Shown here: piece by piece, positions 8,116 to 16,059 of the stretch
Layout of the letters: each line of letters opens with the position of its first letter
How positions within the stretch are numbered: position 1 is the first letter of the stretch
NCBI GenBank assembly: GCA_944377745.1
Contig: CALWFV010000014.1
Location: forward strand, 1-64,000
Source: an uncultured Mediterraneibacter sp.
Lineage (GTDB): Bacteria > Bacillota > Clostridia > Lachnospirales > Lachnospiraceae
Direction of reading: 5' to 3'
DNA length: 64,000 bases
The notes under the pieces: model-generated
Seen by the model: only the letters and a program-made list of their open reading frames with translations
What the model was told of the DNA's origin: nothing
Database searches by the model: none
Made by a program: the position numbers and the translations under genes

Positions 8116-9261
8116 TCACCACAGATTTTTATAAATGTTGATCACATCCGCCTTGCTGGGAACCCTCGGATTCGTCGCGGTACATGCATCAGCCAGCGCC
8201 GCGTCCGCCATCCTGTCGATCGCACCGAAATACTCTTCTTCCGAGATCGTCCCCATCTGTGAGATAGAAAGCGGGATGTCCATCTCCTTGAGCATGAACT
8301 GCACCCAGTTCACCAGGGATCTCACTGTCATGATCTTGTTGTAGCTGCTCAGCCCCAATATCTGAGCTACGGTAGAATACCGCTTCACCGCCGGCAGATA
8401 CTCCGAGCGGCTCTTGCTGTGTTTGTTGATATCACTGTTAAACTCAATGATATGGGGGAGCAGCATCGCATTCGCACGCCCGTGGGGGATATGGAACGTA
8501 GCGCCAAGCTGATGCGCCATCCCATGATTCAGCCCCAGGGAAGCCGCATTGAACGCCAGCCCCGCCAGACAGGATGCCGAATGCATTTTCTGCCTTGCAT
8601 GTGTATCGTTCCCGTCCAGATATGCTCTTAAAAGGAATACGCCGCAGATCTCGATCGCTTTCTCTGCGAGTGCTGTGGAAAAATCACTGCGGTTGATGCT
8701 CACGCACGCCTCAAGCGCATGAGTGAACACATCCATCCCCGTATCCGCCGTCACAGCCGGCGGGACACTCTTTACCAGCTCGGCATCCAGGATCGCCTCA
8801 TCCGGCGTCATGGTGTAAGAGACAAGCGGATACTTCACCTGCTCCGCCGGATCTGTCACGACTGCAAAAGAAGTCACTTCAGAGCCGGTGCCGCTGGTCG
8901 TCGGGATCGCGATCAGCCCCACGTCCCCGTAGTGGTCCACCCGCAGGGCGAACTCGCGGATAGATTTAGAGGAATCGATAGCGGATCCCCCGCCAACTGC
9001 CACAATCGCATCCGGGCGGTACTCCAGCATCTTCTTTACCCCTTCGCTGATCTTCTCGATCGGCGGGTCCGGAACGATATCCTTAAAGATATCATACTCT
9101 TTCCCCCCGCGCTTCAGCGGTTCCGTTACAAGGTTGAGCATTTTATTCTCAGCCATGAAGGGATCCGTGACGATAAGCACCTTGTCATACGGGATCTCGG
9201 CAAGACGGTCAAGCGCCTGATCCCCGAAATAAATTTTTGTTTTAATGTCAAAGCTTTTCAT
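8116..9261 (-). CDS. pduQ: Iron-containing alcohol dehydrogenase, PduQ-like (lactaldehyde / propionaldehyde reductase)
   Basis: 381 aa, type III iron ADH. Residues 85-105 hold the NAD-binding GGGSAIDSSKSI, followed by IPTTSGTGSEVTSFAVV and the metal site (DTGMDVFTHALEA, LNHGMAHQLGATFHIPHG). It resembles the propanol dehydrogenase of propanediol compartments and also lactaldehyde reductase FucO. Here it would reduce lactaldehyde to 1,2-propanediol or propanal to propanol, regenerating NAD+ inside the shell. It is the last gene of the leftward BMC operon, 13 bp after the DeoR gene and before a strong terminator. ATG has the binding site AGAGGAAGG. Unlike the other cargo enzymes it shows no obvious N-terminal targeting helix. 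Confidence 0.85.
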   Translation of the reverse strand: MKSFDIKTKIYFGDQALDRLAEIPYDKVLIVTDPFMAENKMLNLVTEPLKRGGKEYDIFKDIVPDPPIEKISEGVKKMLEYRPDAIVAVGGGSAIDSSKSIREFALRVDHYGDVGLIAIPTTSGTGSEVTSFAVVTDPAEQVKYPLVSYTMTPDEAILDAELVKSVPPAVTADTGMDVFTHALEACVSINRSDFSTALAEKAIEICGVFLLRAYLDGNDTHARQKMHSASCLAGLAFNAASLGLNHGMAHQLGATFHIPHGRANAMLLPHIIEFNSDINKHSKSRSEYLPAVKRYSTVAQILGLSSYNKIMTVRSLVNWVQFMLKEMDIPLSISQMGTISEEEYFGAIDRMADAALADACTATNPRVPSKADVINIYKNLW

Positions 9262-9274
9262 AACTGACCTTCCT

Positions 9275-10045
9275 CTATTCGGGATAGACGCACTCTATTC
9301 CCGAATCTTCAAATACCTGAAGCCATTTTGCCTCCGGCTTTTCATCTGTGATAACAGTTGTAATATCTTCCAGATTTCCTATTTCTGTAAATGCAACCTT
9401 ATCAAATTTACTGCTGTCAACAGCAAGTATCTTATCTCTCGCCGATTCAAGCATTGTCCTTTTGTTGTTTGCATGCAGATCATCAGAATCCGTAAAGCCG
9501 GCTGTGATATCGATCCCCTTGCAGGATATGACCGCTTTGTCCACATGATAATTTTTCAGCATCTTATCCGTCTGCGGACCGACCAGCGCAAATGAACCTT
9601 CCCGGGATACCCCTCCGGTCGAAAGGATCGTCCAGTCCTGGGCGTCAAACAGTTCGATGAGGATCTCGATCGAGTTCGTTATGATCGTGAGGTTTTTTCT
9701 TCCTCTCTCCTGAAGCGCTTTCGCGATATATACTGCTGTGGAACTTGCGTCAAGCATGATGCTGTCCCCGTCGCGGACCCGGTCGGCAACCTGGGACGCG
9801 ATATGCTGTTTCCCGACTATATTACGGTTTTTTCTGATATTAAAGGGCAGGTCAATGTTGATGTTCTCATTGATGACAGCGCCGCCGTAGCTTTTGATCG
9901 CATATCCGTCATTGACCAGCTTTTCGAGATCTCTCCGGATCGTCTCCTCGGAAACATCGTAAATCTGGCTCAGCTCGCTGACAACAACTCTTCTGTCTGT
10001 CTGCAGTTTCTCCAGTATTTCGTTTCGTCTTTCTATAGCTAGCAT
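9275..10045 (-). CDS. DeoR-family transcriptional repressor of the BMC operon
   Basis: 256 aa. The N-terminal DeoR helix-turn-helix (RRNEILEKLQTDRRVVVSEL, then SEETIRRDLEKL) is followed by the DeoRC sugar-phosphate sensor domain with the characteristic STGG, DS and HANNKRTML motifs. Such proteins usually sense a phosphorylated intermediate such as rhamnulose-1-phosphate. It is encoded within the BMC transcript, 160 bp after pduT and 13 bp before pduQ, so it probably regulates its own operon. Good candidate operators are the CAACACCTG-like sites beside the two promoters near 18.9-19.06 kb. The start is supported by AGGAGG. Confidence 0.85.
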   Translation of the reverse strand: MLAIERRNEILEKLQTDRRVVVSELSQIYDVSEETIRRDLEKLVNDGYAIKSYGGAVINENINIDLPFNIRKNRNIVGKQHIASQVADRVRDGDSIMLDASSTAVYIAKALQERGRKNLTIITNSIEILIELFDAQDWTILSTGGVSREGSFALVGPQTDKMLKNYHVDKAVISCKGIDITAGFTDSDDLHANNKRTMLESARDKILAVDSSKFDKVAFTEIGNLEDITTVITDEKPEAKWLQVFEDSGIECVYPE

Positions 10046-10206
10046 CTCACTGCCTCCTGCCTGTTAGTTCAAGACTCGCACAGGAGTCTTCCCCATCTGA
10101 TAAAACAGACTCCCGCACCGCTCTTATCATGCTTCGGCACGCTTGCCGCAAGAGTGCATGTAAAGCAGGTGGAGAGCCTGTACTTTCATTCCCTGTTCAG
10201 CTTTGA

Positions 10207-10755
10207 TCAGAGTATCGCATCACGAATCTGCGCATCCGGATGAGCGATAACGGAGGAATCAAGGAACATTCCTCTGTCTTTGATCGATTCTTTCGCCCTC
10301 TCGATCGCCGCTTCAACTGCAGCGACCTCGCCGGTCAGAAGCATGTAGGACTTTCCGCACATTCCTCTTGCGATACGCAGCTCGATCAGATCTACTATGG
10401 CTGTCTTTGCAGCCTCATCGGCCGCAACGATGATGGAAGCCGCATCATATGTCTCCAGGATCCCAAGCGCTGACACGTCCTCGATCTGAGCCGCGCCATA
10501 GATTGCCGGGAAGATGGATTCATGTGGGTTGCCCAGCACAAAACTGTCGATCAGATGGAAGCCGTGCAGTTCTCTGGCATTGTCAACTGCCGCCTTAACA
10601 GCGCTTAAGTCTCCTGTAATGATCGCAATATATTTGCCCGGACATACGGTCTGTGCTTCTATTATACTGACTTCAGAGGTCTTTACCATTGCATCGGCAG
10701 CGGTGATACCTGCTGAAACAGTCTTATATTCTACCATTCCAATTGCCTTACTCAT
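10207..10755 (-). CDS. pduT: Tandem-BMC-domain shell protein, PduT-like, with a probable iron-sulfur pore Cys
   Basis: 182 aa with two BMC folds in a row (residues 1-90 SKAIGMVEYKTVSAGITAAD.., residues 95-182 ALGILETYDAASIIVAAD..), forming a pseudohexameric trimer in the shell. The first domain holds TVCPGKYIAIITGD; in PduT of Salmonella the equivalent Cys binds a [4Fe-4S] cluster at the three-fold pore. The adjacent PduS gene supports an electron-transfer pair across the shell. ATG at 10755 is preferred to GTG at 10764 because of AGGAAGG spacing. It overlaps the PduS stop by 8 bp, so translation is coupled. Confidence 0.85.
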   Translation of the reverse strand: MSKAIGMVEYKTVSAGITAADAMVKTSEVSIIEAQTVCPGKYIAIITGDLSAVKAAVDNARELHGFHLIDSFVLGNPHESIFPAIYGAAQIEDVSALGILETYDAASIIVAADEAAKTAIVDLIELRIARGMCGKSYMLLTGEVAAVEAAIERAKESIKDRGMFLDSSVIAHPDAQIRDAIL

Positions 10756-12094
10756 TGCCTGCACGTCCTTCCTGAGTTTCTATGATAACATATTTCTCAT
10801 TTACTTCAGTCACTGTTCCGGTAACCGACGCATGGATCCCCACGCTCAGACCTTTCCCCGGTTCAGCGATCATCTGGCCTTTTGTTACTTTATCGCCCTG
10901 TTTCACGATCGCCGACGCCGGCGCGCCGATATGCTGGCTCAACAGGATCCTGACTTTCTTTACCTTCACCTCAGACTCATCCAGAGGCGCTTCTCTGTTA
11001 TATTTTGTCAGGTCAAGCCTTGCCATCAGCCGCTCCATCGGAACCTTCCTGTACTCTCTCTCGGGTCCCACCGGCTTTGCTTCCACCTTCGGAGCACGGA
11101 TGCCGTTTGCCCTTAAGCCTGCTTTGTATTCTGCCATAAGGCTTCTCGGTGAGAGCCCCTGGAAGCAGGAATACATCTCGCAGAGTCCGCAGGAGGAACA
11201 GAACATCGTGTTTACAAAGATATTCGGCTCCTGTATATCTTTACAGGTCGCTGCAAGCATGAATCTGTTCGGTTCGATCGGATGGCCGAGAAGATGTCTC
11301 GGACACAGATCCGTACACATTGTGCACTGACAGCAGCATGCTGCCGCGCGCTTCATATCGATCGAATTCTTTTTCAGTTTTTTCTGTATGATAAAATGGT
11401 CTTCCGGAAGTACCAGGATCGCATTCGTCGTCTTTGTCACCGGCTGCGCGCCTGTCCCAATATTACCCATCATCGGTCCGCCTACAAAATAGACCGGATC
11501 CGGAGTCGTCACGCGCCCTGCGCAGGCAACTACTTCGTCGAGAGGCGTTCCGATCGGGACTCGTACAGTAACAGGATTCTCAACTTCTGCAACTACAGAT
11601 ACAAGTTTATCCACGACAGGAGTTTTCTCATGAACAGCCCTGTATACGTTGTAAACGGTTTCAACATTAAATACGGCTACGCCGCTCTCGATCGGCAGCC
11701 CTCCGGGTCTTACCACTTTCCCTGTCACCTCATAGATGAGAACGACCTCATCACCTGCAGGATATACTTCATCCAGAAGCCCCAGTCTTGCCTCCGGATA
11801 CTTTCCGATCACAGCCTCAACTGCGGCTATTGTCTTCTTATAAGCTTTTTTGATCCCGATGATGATCTCTTTTGCACCTACGGTTTCTCCGATCATATGG
11901 AATGTATCTACGATCTCCTCCGCGTGCTTTTCCAGAAGCTGTCTGTGTAATCTCAGAAGCGGTTCACACTCTGCACAGTTCAGGATGATCGTCTCTGCAC
12001 GCTCGTCCAGCTTTGCGTATGTCGGAAAGCCGGCGCCGCCTGCACCCACGATCCCGTTCTGCTGCAGGATGCCGCTCAATTCTTTCATATCCAT
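10748..12094 (-). CDS. pduS: PduS-like flavo/iron-sulfur protein (RnfC family)
   Basis: 448 aa. The N-terminal RnfC/NuoF-type nucleotide-binding region begins GIVGAGGAGFPTYAKLD. An SLBB domain lies in the middle. Two ferredoxin-like clusters follow near residues 250-310 (CCQCTMCTDLCPRHL and CSSCGLCEMYSC), and the C-terminus is a barrel-sandwich domain. In propanediol compartments PduS is a cobalamin reductase. With no B12 enzyme here it more likely moves electrons between the lumen and outside, with PduT. The open frame extends to 12286, but ATG 12094 has GGAG ahead and fits family length. It starts 8 bp after the vertex-protein gene. Confidence 0.88.
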   Translation of the reverse strand: MDMKELSGILQQNGIVGAGGAGFPTYAKLDERAETIILNCAECEPLLRLHRQLLEKHAEEIVDTFHMIGETVGAKEIIIGIKKAYKKTIAAVEAVIGKYPEARLGLLDEVYPAGDEVVLIYEVTGKVVRPGGLPIESGVAVFNVETVYNVYRAVHEKTPVVDKLVSVVAEVENPVTVRVPIGTPLDEVVACAGRVTTPDPVYFVGGPMMGNIGTGAQPVTKTTNAILVLPEDHFIIQKKLKKNSIDMKRAAACCCQCTMCTDLCPRHLLGHPIEPNRFMLAATCKDIQEPNIFVNTMFCSSCGLCEMYSCFQGLSPRSLMAEYKAGLRANGIRAPKVEAKPVGPEREYRKVPMERLMARLDLTKYNREAPLDESEVKVKKVRILLSQHIGAPASAIVKQGDKVTKGQMIAEPGKGLSVGIHASVTGTVTEVNEKYVIIETQEGRAGNE

Positions 12095-12101
12095 AATCTC
12101 A

Positions 12102-12368
12102 CTACTCCAGTCCTGTTCCATCGTCAATAATTCCAACGATCGCCGCATCGACCGGGGCGTCCGGCATGCCGCTTCCGATCCTTGCCGCGCTGCCCTGTGC
12201 CACGAGCACATACTCTCCGATACCGGCGCCGATCTTATCGATTGCAATGAGTTGTTTTGCACCGGACTGCATATGTTCCAAAACATCCACGATCATAAAT
12301 TTATTGCCGACTAAATTTTCACATTTGCGTGTTGAAACAACGCTTCCGACGACCTTCCCTATCAGCAT
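12102..12368 (-). CDS. pduN: BMC pentameric vertex protein (EutN/CcmL/PduN family)
   Basis: 88 aa, exactly the family size. Features are MLIGKVVGSVVSTRKCENLVG, the KFMIVD strand, and the IDKIGAGIGEYVLVAQGSAAR motif that lines the pentamer interface, ending in VDAAIVGIIDD. It caps the twelve vertices of the shell. It overlaps the PduL stop by 7 bp and is followed almost at once by pduS. Confidence 0.92.
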   Translation of the reverse strand: MLIGKVVGSVVSTRKCENLVGNKFMIVDVLEHMQSGAKQLIAIDKIGAGIGEYVLVAQGSAARIGSGMPDAPVDAAIVGIIDDGTGLE

Positions 12369-13012
12369 GATATGATCCTCACGGTATCTCCGGTCGCGAT
12401 CTTTGCTGCGTTCGCCTCGTCTGTATCGATGTGCATCTCAAGCGTGAAGCTGTCGTCCACACGGATCTGTACATTATTGAAGATCGTTCCGCGCTCGTTA
12501 TCCGCTTTCACGGAAACGATATCGCCGTCGTGTACTCCTGCCGCCATAGCGTCGCGGGGAGACATGTGGATATGTCTCTTTGCGATGATGCATCCCTCAT
12601 CCAGGTAGATCGCACCTTTCGGGCCAACAACCGCGATCGGTGCGGATCCCGCTACATTTCCGGATTCTCTGATCGGCGCTTTCACGCCAAGTTTGATGGC
12701 GTCTGTAGCAGATATCTCAACCTGAGTCTGTTTTCTCACAGGACCCAGAACTCTGACATTTTCAATCGCGCGGAGCTTGAGTCCGACGATCGTGACCGTC
12801 TCATTTGAAGCGAACTGTCCGCCCATCAGCTCTTTCCTTTTTGTGAGCTGATATCCTTTTCCGAACAGAGCCTCCACATGCTCCTGTGTAAGGTGGATAT
12901 GACGCGCGGACACTCCGATCGGCACCAGATATCCCGCGTCATCAGAAGTTTTCTGTTTCTCAACCGCTTCCAGGACCAGTTTTGTAATTAATGCCACATT
13001 ACTGTTATCCAT
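12362..13012 (-). CDS. pduL: PduL-type phosphate acyltransferase
   Basis: 216 aa. Two zinc-binding repeats carry the family His residues (VSARHIHLTQEHVEALFG and KRHIHMSPRDA). It exchanges CoA for phosphate on acyl-CoA made by the aldehyde dehydrogenase, recycling CoA in the lumen and releasing an acyl-phosphate for ATP synthesis. Residues 1-20 (MDNSNVALITKLVLEAVEKQ) form an amphipathic helix followed by a short linker, a typical encapsulation peptide. The AAGGAG site lies 9 bp before ATG. Its substrate here may be propionyl-CoA or lactyl-CoA. Confidence 0.92.
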   Translation of the reverse strand: MDNSNVALITKLVLEAVEKQKTSDDAGYLVPIGVSARHIHLTQEHVEALFGKGYQLTKRKELMGGQFASNETVTIVGLKLRAIENVRVLGPVRKQTQVEISATDAIKLGVKAPIRESGNVAGSAPIAVVGPKGAIYLDEGCIIAKRHIHMSPRDAMAAGVHDGDIVSVKADNERGTIFNNVQIRVDDSFTLEMHIDTDEANAAKIATGDTVRIISC

Positions 13013-13035
13013 ATTTCAATTCTCCTTGTAGTTAC

Positions 13036-13070
13036 AGGGAACCGCGGAGGAGGTTCCTCCGGGGTTCCCC
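13036..13070 (-). promoter_or_regulatory. GC-rich hairpin between the shell genes and pduL
   Basis: A strong imperfect inverted repeat (GGGAACC, GGAGGA and their complements) lies just ahead of the pduL ribosome binding site. There is no U-tract on the operon strand. It may stabilise the upstream shell-gene mRNA or lower read-through into pduL. Confidence 0.5.
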
Positions 13071-13127
13071 GAATGATCATTTACAGTTCAGTCTTTCGAC
13101 CTGTGTGGCTGTTACCGCACAAGTATC

Positions 13128-13532
13128 TTATTTCAGAACCGGGAGAATCTTCTCAACGTCTGTATGCGGTCTCGGGATCACGTGTGTAGCTACGAGCTCG
13201 CCGAGTCTTCCTGCTGCCTCAGCTCCGGACTCAACTGCTGATTTCACTGCTCCAACGTCTCCGCGAACCATAACTGTTACAAGTCCGCTTCCGATCTTTT
13301 CTGTTCCTACAAGAACAACGTTAGCAGCTTTTAACATTGTATCTGCCGCTTCGATAGATGCTACAAGACCTCTTGTTTCGATCATTCCTAATGCTTCCTG
13401 TGCCATTCTTCGTTCCTCCTTCTGAATCTCCGGTACGCTCTCCTGTACCTGTTCTGCCTTCTGCGCCGTCTTTCTTACTCTCCGTACAGTTTTGGCGGGC
13501 GCTTTGGCTGTTGTTTTCTTTTCCTCTGCCAT
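13128..13532 (-). CDS. BMC-H shell protein, PduA/J type, with N-terminal extension and a probable internal second start
   Basis: The full reading frame gives 134 aa. The first 42 are a Lys/Arg/Ala-rich extension ([20 protein letters not shown]..), followed by a standard hexameric BMC domain ([20 protein letters not shown].., [26 protein letters not shown]). Both starts have good ribosome binding sites: AGGAGG 9 bp before ATG 13532, and AAGGAGG 8 bp before ATG 13406, inside the frame. Two products of 134 and 92 aa are therefore expected. This parallels PduB/PduB' of Salmonella, where the longer form links shell and core. Here it occurs in a BMC-H gene, which I do not recall as usual. Confidence 0.88.
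   Translation of the reverse strand: MAEEKKTTAKAPAKTVRRVRKTAQKAEQVQESVPEIQKEERRMAQEALGMIETRGLVASIEAADTMLKAANVVLVGTEKIGSGLVTVMVRGDVGAVKSAVESGAEAAGRLGELVATHVIPRPHTDVEKILPVLK
13406..13421 (-). promoter_or_regulatory. Internal ribosome binding site and second start codon in the shell gene
   Basis: AAGGAGG at 13415-13421, then 8 nt, then ATG at 13404-13406, all inside the long BMC-H frame. The protein made from here ([13 protein letters not shown]..) begins exactly where ordinary PduA/J proteins begin. Confidence 0.75.
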
Positions 13533-13545
13533 TTTAAACTGCCTC

Positions 13546-13830
13546 CTAACTTACACGGTTTGCGCTGCTGTTTACGATCTTGAGCACTTCCTCGTGAGGA
13601 CTCGGGATCACAACACGGCAAACCGGTTCTTTTATTCCGTTCGCTGCGGCAGCTTCAATGGCCTGCTTTACAGCGGATACGTCGCCGCGGATGATGATCG
13701 TGACCAGTCGTCCGCCCAGTTTCTTCTCCCATGTGACAAGCTGCACATCTGCGGTCTTGCACATGATATCGATGGCAACCACCGCTGCCGTTACACTCGG
13801 GATTTCAAAAAACCCATACGCTTTTCCCAT
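13546..13830 (-). CDS. BMC-H shell protein
   Basis: 94 aa, a single BMC domain ([54 protein letters not shown]). It is more divergent from the other small shell proteins: the usual GMIETRG is replaced by GFFEIPS and a Lys-rich loop (TWEKKLGG) precedes the pore strand, so the pore is probably different in charge. The start is supported by AAAGGAG. The gene lies 13 bp upstream of the dual-start shell gene in transcription order. Confidence 0.9.
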   Translation of the reverse strand: MGKAYGFFEIPSVTAAVVAIDIMCKTADVQLVTWEKKLGGRLVTIIIRGDVSAVKQAIEAAAANGIKEPVCRVVIPSPHEEVLKIVNSSANRVS

Positions 13831-13866
13831 GAGACTGCTCCTTTACACTGTTGATGACGGACTATA

Positions 13867-14148
13867 CTAGATCGTAGGAAGGATCTTCTCCACATCGTTG
13901 TGCGGTCTCGGGATCACGTGTGTAGCTACGAGTTCTCCAAGTCTTCCTGCAGCGTCAGCGCCTGTCTCAACCGCTGCCTTAACTGCTCCTACATCCCCGC
14001 GTACCATAACCGTTACAAGTCCGCTTCCGATCTTCTCTGTTCCGATCAGTGTAACCTCAGCCGCTTTTGTCATTGCATCTGCAGCCTCGATCGCTGCCGT
14101 AAGACCTCTTGTTTCAATCATTCCTAATGCCTGCTGTGCCATTGCCAT
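13867..14148 (-). CDS. BMC-H shell protein, PduA/J type
   Basis: 93 aa, the canonical hexameric shell tile ([57 protein letters not shown]). The sequence is almost the same as the BMC domain of the gene at 13128-13406, so the two are recent paralogues and should mix in the shell facets. AGGAGG lies 9 bp before ATG. It has no N-terminal extension. Confidence 0.93.
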   Translation of the reverse strand: MAMAQQALGMIETRGLTAAIEAADAMTKAAEVTLIGTEKIGSGLVTVMVRGDVGAVKAAVETGADAAGRLGELVATHVIPRPHNDVEKILPTI

Positions 14149-14161
14149 TGTTCATTTCCTC

Positions 14162-14515
14162 CTAAATCTCTTCAATATCTTTGTCATTGATGATATGCGG
14201 CTCACCTTTATCCAGCCCGGTGAGTTTCAGCATTTTTTCCGTATCCTCTGTCGGTCCGGTGATCTCATACTCGTTCACAACGCCTGCCAGCTCCTCGGCT
14301 CTCGCCTTTGCCGCTTCAAGCGCCGCCGCAACATCGGATACGCTTCCGCGGAATTTGACCATGACGATCAGTGGTACGGGCAGTTCATCTGCATTTGCCG
14401 GTTTGTTTTTATCGAAGGTCTCAAGCCATACATTTCCGGCTTTGCATCCGGCGTCCGCCGCCGCAAATGCCGTTGCCAGCCCGAACACCTCCAGCATACC
14501 TACTGCTTCTCCCAT
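14162..14515 (-). CDS. BMC-domain shell protein, longer variant
   Basis: 117 aa. It starts like other BMC-H proteins (GEAVGMLEVFGLATAFAAADAG) but has a long insertion in the pore-side loop (FDKNKPANADELPVP) before VKFRGSVSDVAAALEAA, and a C-terminal tail of about 25 residues. These changes suggest a special pore or a facet-edge role. It is the first shell gene after the alcohol dehydrogenase, with an AAGGTGA binding site. Confidence 0.85.
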   Translation of the reverse strand: MGEAVGMLEVFGLATAFAAADAGCKAGNVWLETFDKNKPANADELPVPLIVMVKFRGSVSDVAAALEAAKARAEELAGVVNEYEITGPTEDTEKMLKLTGLDKGEPHIINDKDIEEI

Positions 14516-14526
14516 AATAAATCACC

Positions 14527-15735
14527 TTATTTATTAACGATCGCGATCTTAAGACCTTTCTGTGCAAGATTCGTCTCGTGAGCCTCGTTGATCTCCTCCA
14601 GCGGGAACCGGTGTGTGATCAGTTCTTTCATCGGAAGCCCGATCGCCTGCGCTCTCTTAAGGAAATCAAATGTGGTCGCGTAATCTCTCAGTGTGTATAC
14701 CCAGGATCCGACCAGGTTGATCTCTTTTGAGCAGAGGTCAAAGTGCGGGTTGATCGTTGCGTCGCCGCCGTTGATGAAGAACCCCAGCTCGCAGAGTCCG
14801 CCGCCGTTACGGATGAACTTGTAAATGTTAGAGTGAGCTGCCGGTGATCCGGTGCACTGGAATGCGAAGTCGGCAAGATGTCCGCCGAACGCATCCTTTA
14901 CTGCTGCCGAAAGTGCTTCGATCCCTTTGTACTCCATGAAGTTTACTGATTTCTCAGCGCCCATCTTCTTTGCAAACTCAAGTCTCTGCGGATTTCCGTC
15001 CACTGCTACGATATTTTCTACGCCGAGTGTACGGAGTACTGCGATGCAGATCAGACCGATCGGTCCGCATCCCTGTACCACAACTCTGCTGTTGAATCTC
15101 AGGATGCCTGTCGTCTTTGCTCTCTCTACTGCATGTACAAGGACTGCACATGGCTCGATCAGGATCCTCGAGTCGAGATCCAGGTCGCTTACGTTGAATA
15201 CAGAAGATCCTTCACGGATGAAGATGTAATCTGAGAACCATCCGTTCAGGTGGATATCGTCATCCGGAAGAAGTCCGTATACGTCAGCGCCGCCTACGTT
15301 CTTCTTGTTCAGATCGAACATCTCGATATCCGGATCATCTTTAAAGATCATACATGTTACAACTTTATCGCCGACTTTCAGCGGTTTTCCTGCGCTGTCT
15401 GTCTTGACGTTCTTTCCCATCTTCACGATCTCGCCGGTTCCCTCATGTCCGAGCGCTACCGGGATCAGTCCGAAGGGATCTTTCTTAAACTCGTGTGCGT
15501 CTGTTCCGCAGATACCGCATCCCTCTACCTTTACAAGGATGTCTCCGTCTCCAACTTCCGGGATTGGGAACTCTTTGATATCATAATGACCGAGTGATGT
15601 GAGCATTGCGACATGCGCTGTCTTCGGGATCGCCTGGCTTGAAGCCGGGGCGGATGAAGACGGGATCTTCTTGTCGAGCATGCTCTCAAGTACCTGTTTT
15701 ACAACAGCTTCCACGTTAGCGGAATTCATTTCCAT
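14527..15735 (-). CDS. Zinc-type medium-chain alcohol dehydrogenase with encapsulation peptide
   Basis: 402 aa. Residues 1-20 (MEMNSANVEAVVKQVLESML) form an amphipathic targeting helix, then a Ser/Pro/Ala linker. The catalytic GroES-like domain contains CGICGTDAHEF and GHEGTGEIV, and the Rossmann fold has VVQGCGPIGLICIAVLR. The usual four-Cys structural zinc lobe is not visible: after DKVVTCMIF the sequence runs through Asp-rich residues. It likely reduces lactaldehyde or propanal, in parallel with PduQ. It follows the 81-bp repeat region after the aldehyde dehydrogenase. AGGAGG precedes ATG. Confidence 0.87.
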   Translation of the reverse strand: MEMNSANVEAVVKQVLESMLDKKIPSSSAPASSQAIPKTAHVAMLTSLGHYDIKEFPIPEVGDGDILVKVEGCGICGTDAHEFKKDPFGLIPVALGHEGTGEIVKMGKNVKTDSAGKPLKVGDKVVTCMIFKDDPDIEMFDLNKKNVGGADVYGLLPDDDIHLNGWFSDYIFIREGSSVFNVSDLDLDSRILIEPCAVLVHAVERAKTTGILRFNSRVVVQGCGPIGLICIAVLRTLGVENIVAVDGNPQRLEFAKKMGAEKSVNFMEYKGIEALSAAVKDAFGGHLADFAFQCTGSPAAHSNIYKFIRNGGGLCELGFFINGGDATINPHFDLCSKEINLVGSWVYTLRDYATTFDFLKRAQAIGLPMKELITHRFPLEEINEAHETNLAQKGLKIAIVNK

Positions 15736-15772
15736 GTTATCTACCTCCTATTATCATCAGGATCTTACTTTT

Positions 15773-15993
15773 CGCCGTGCCAGCTCGATTCCGCTTTGCT
15801 TCATCTCGCTGATGGCGTGCGCCATATGCTTACGCTTCGGTATTCAACGCTTCCGCCGTGCCAGCTCGATTCCGCTTTGCTCCATCTCGCTGATGGCGTG
15901 CGCCATATGCTTACGCTTCGGTATTCAACGCTTCCGCCGTGCCAGCTCGATTCCGCTTTGCTCCATCTCGCTGATGGCGTGCGCCATATGCTT
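15773..15993. repeat. 81-bp tandem direct repeats (2.7 copies) inside the BMC operon
   Basis: Copies start at 15773, 15854 and 15935. The unit begins CGCCGTGCCAGCTCGATTCC; copies 1 and 2 differ by about one base and copy 3 stops after about 58 bp. Since 81 is divisible by three, the same short frame on the minus strand (MAHAISEMEQSGIELARR, then stop) recurs in each copy, but no ribosome binding site precedes it. The region separates the enzyme genes from the alcohol dehydrogenase and shell genes within one transcript. Confidence 0.9.
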
Positions 15994-15997
15994 CCGT

Positions 15998-16044
15998 CAT
16001 GAAAAATATGTATCTGCAGGCTAGCCTGCATACATATTTTCATG
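15998..16044. promoter_or_regulatory. Long hairpin directly after the aldehyde dehydrogenase gene
   Basis: An almost perfect inverted repeat of about 22 bp (CATGAAAAATATGTAT..TGCAGGC and its complement) has only one or two bulges. It begins 16 bp after the aldehyde dehydrogenase stop and runs into the tandem repeats. There is no U-tract, so it may be a processing or mRNA-stability site rather than a terminator. Confidence 0.7.
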
Positions 16045-16059
16045 CCGTAAGCGCACGGC

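Noticed and set aside
15773-15993. Possible CRISPR array from regular repeats
   Set aside because: The units are 81 bp tandem copies without unique spacers, and no cas genes are present.
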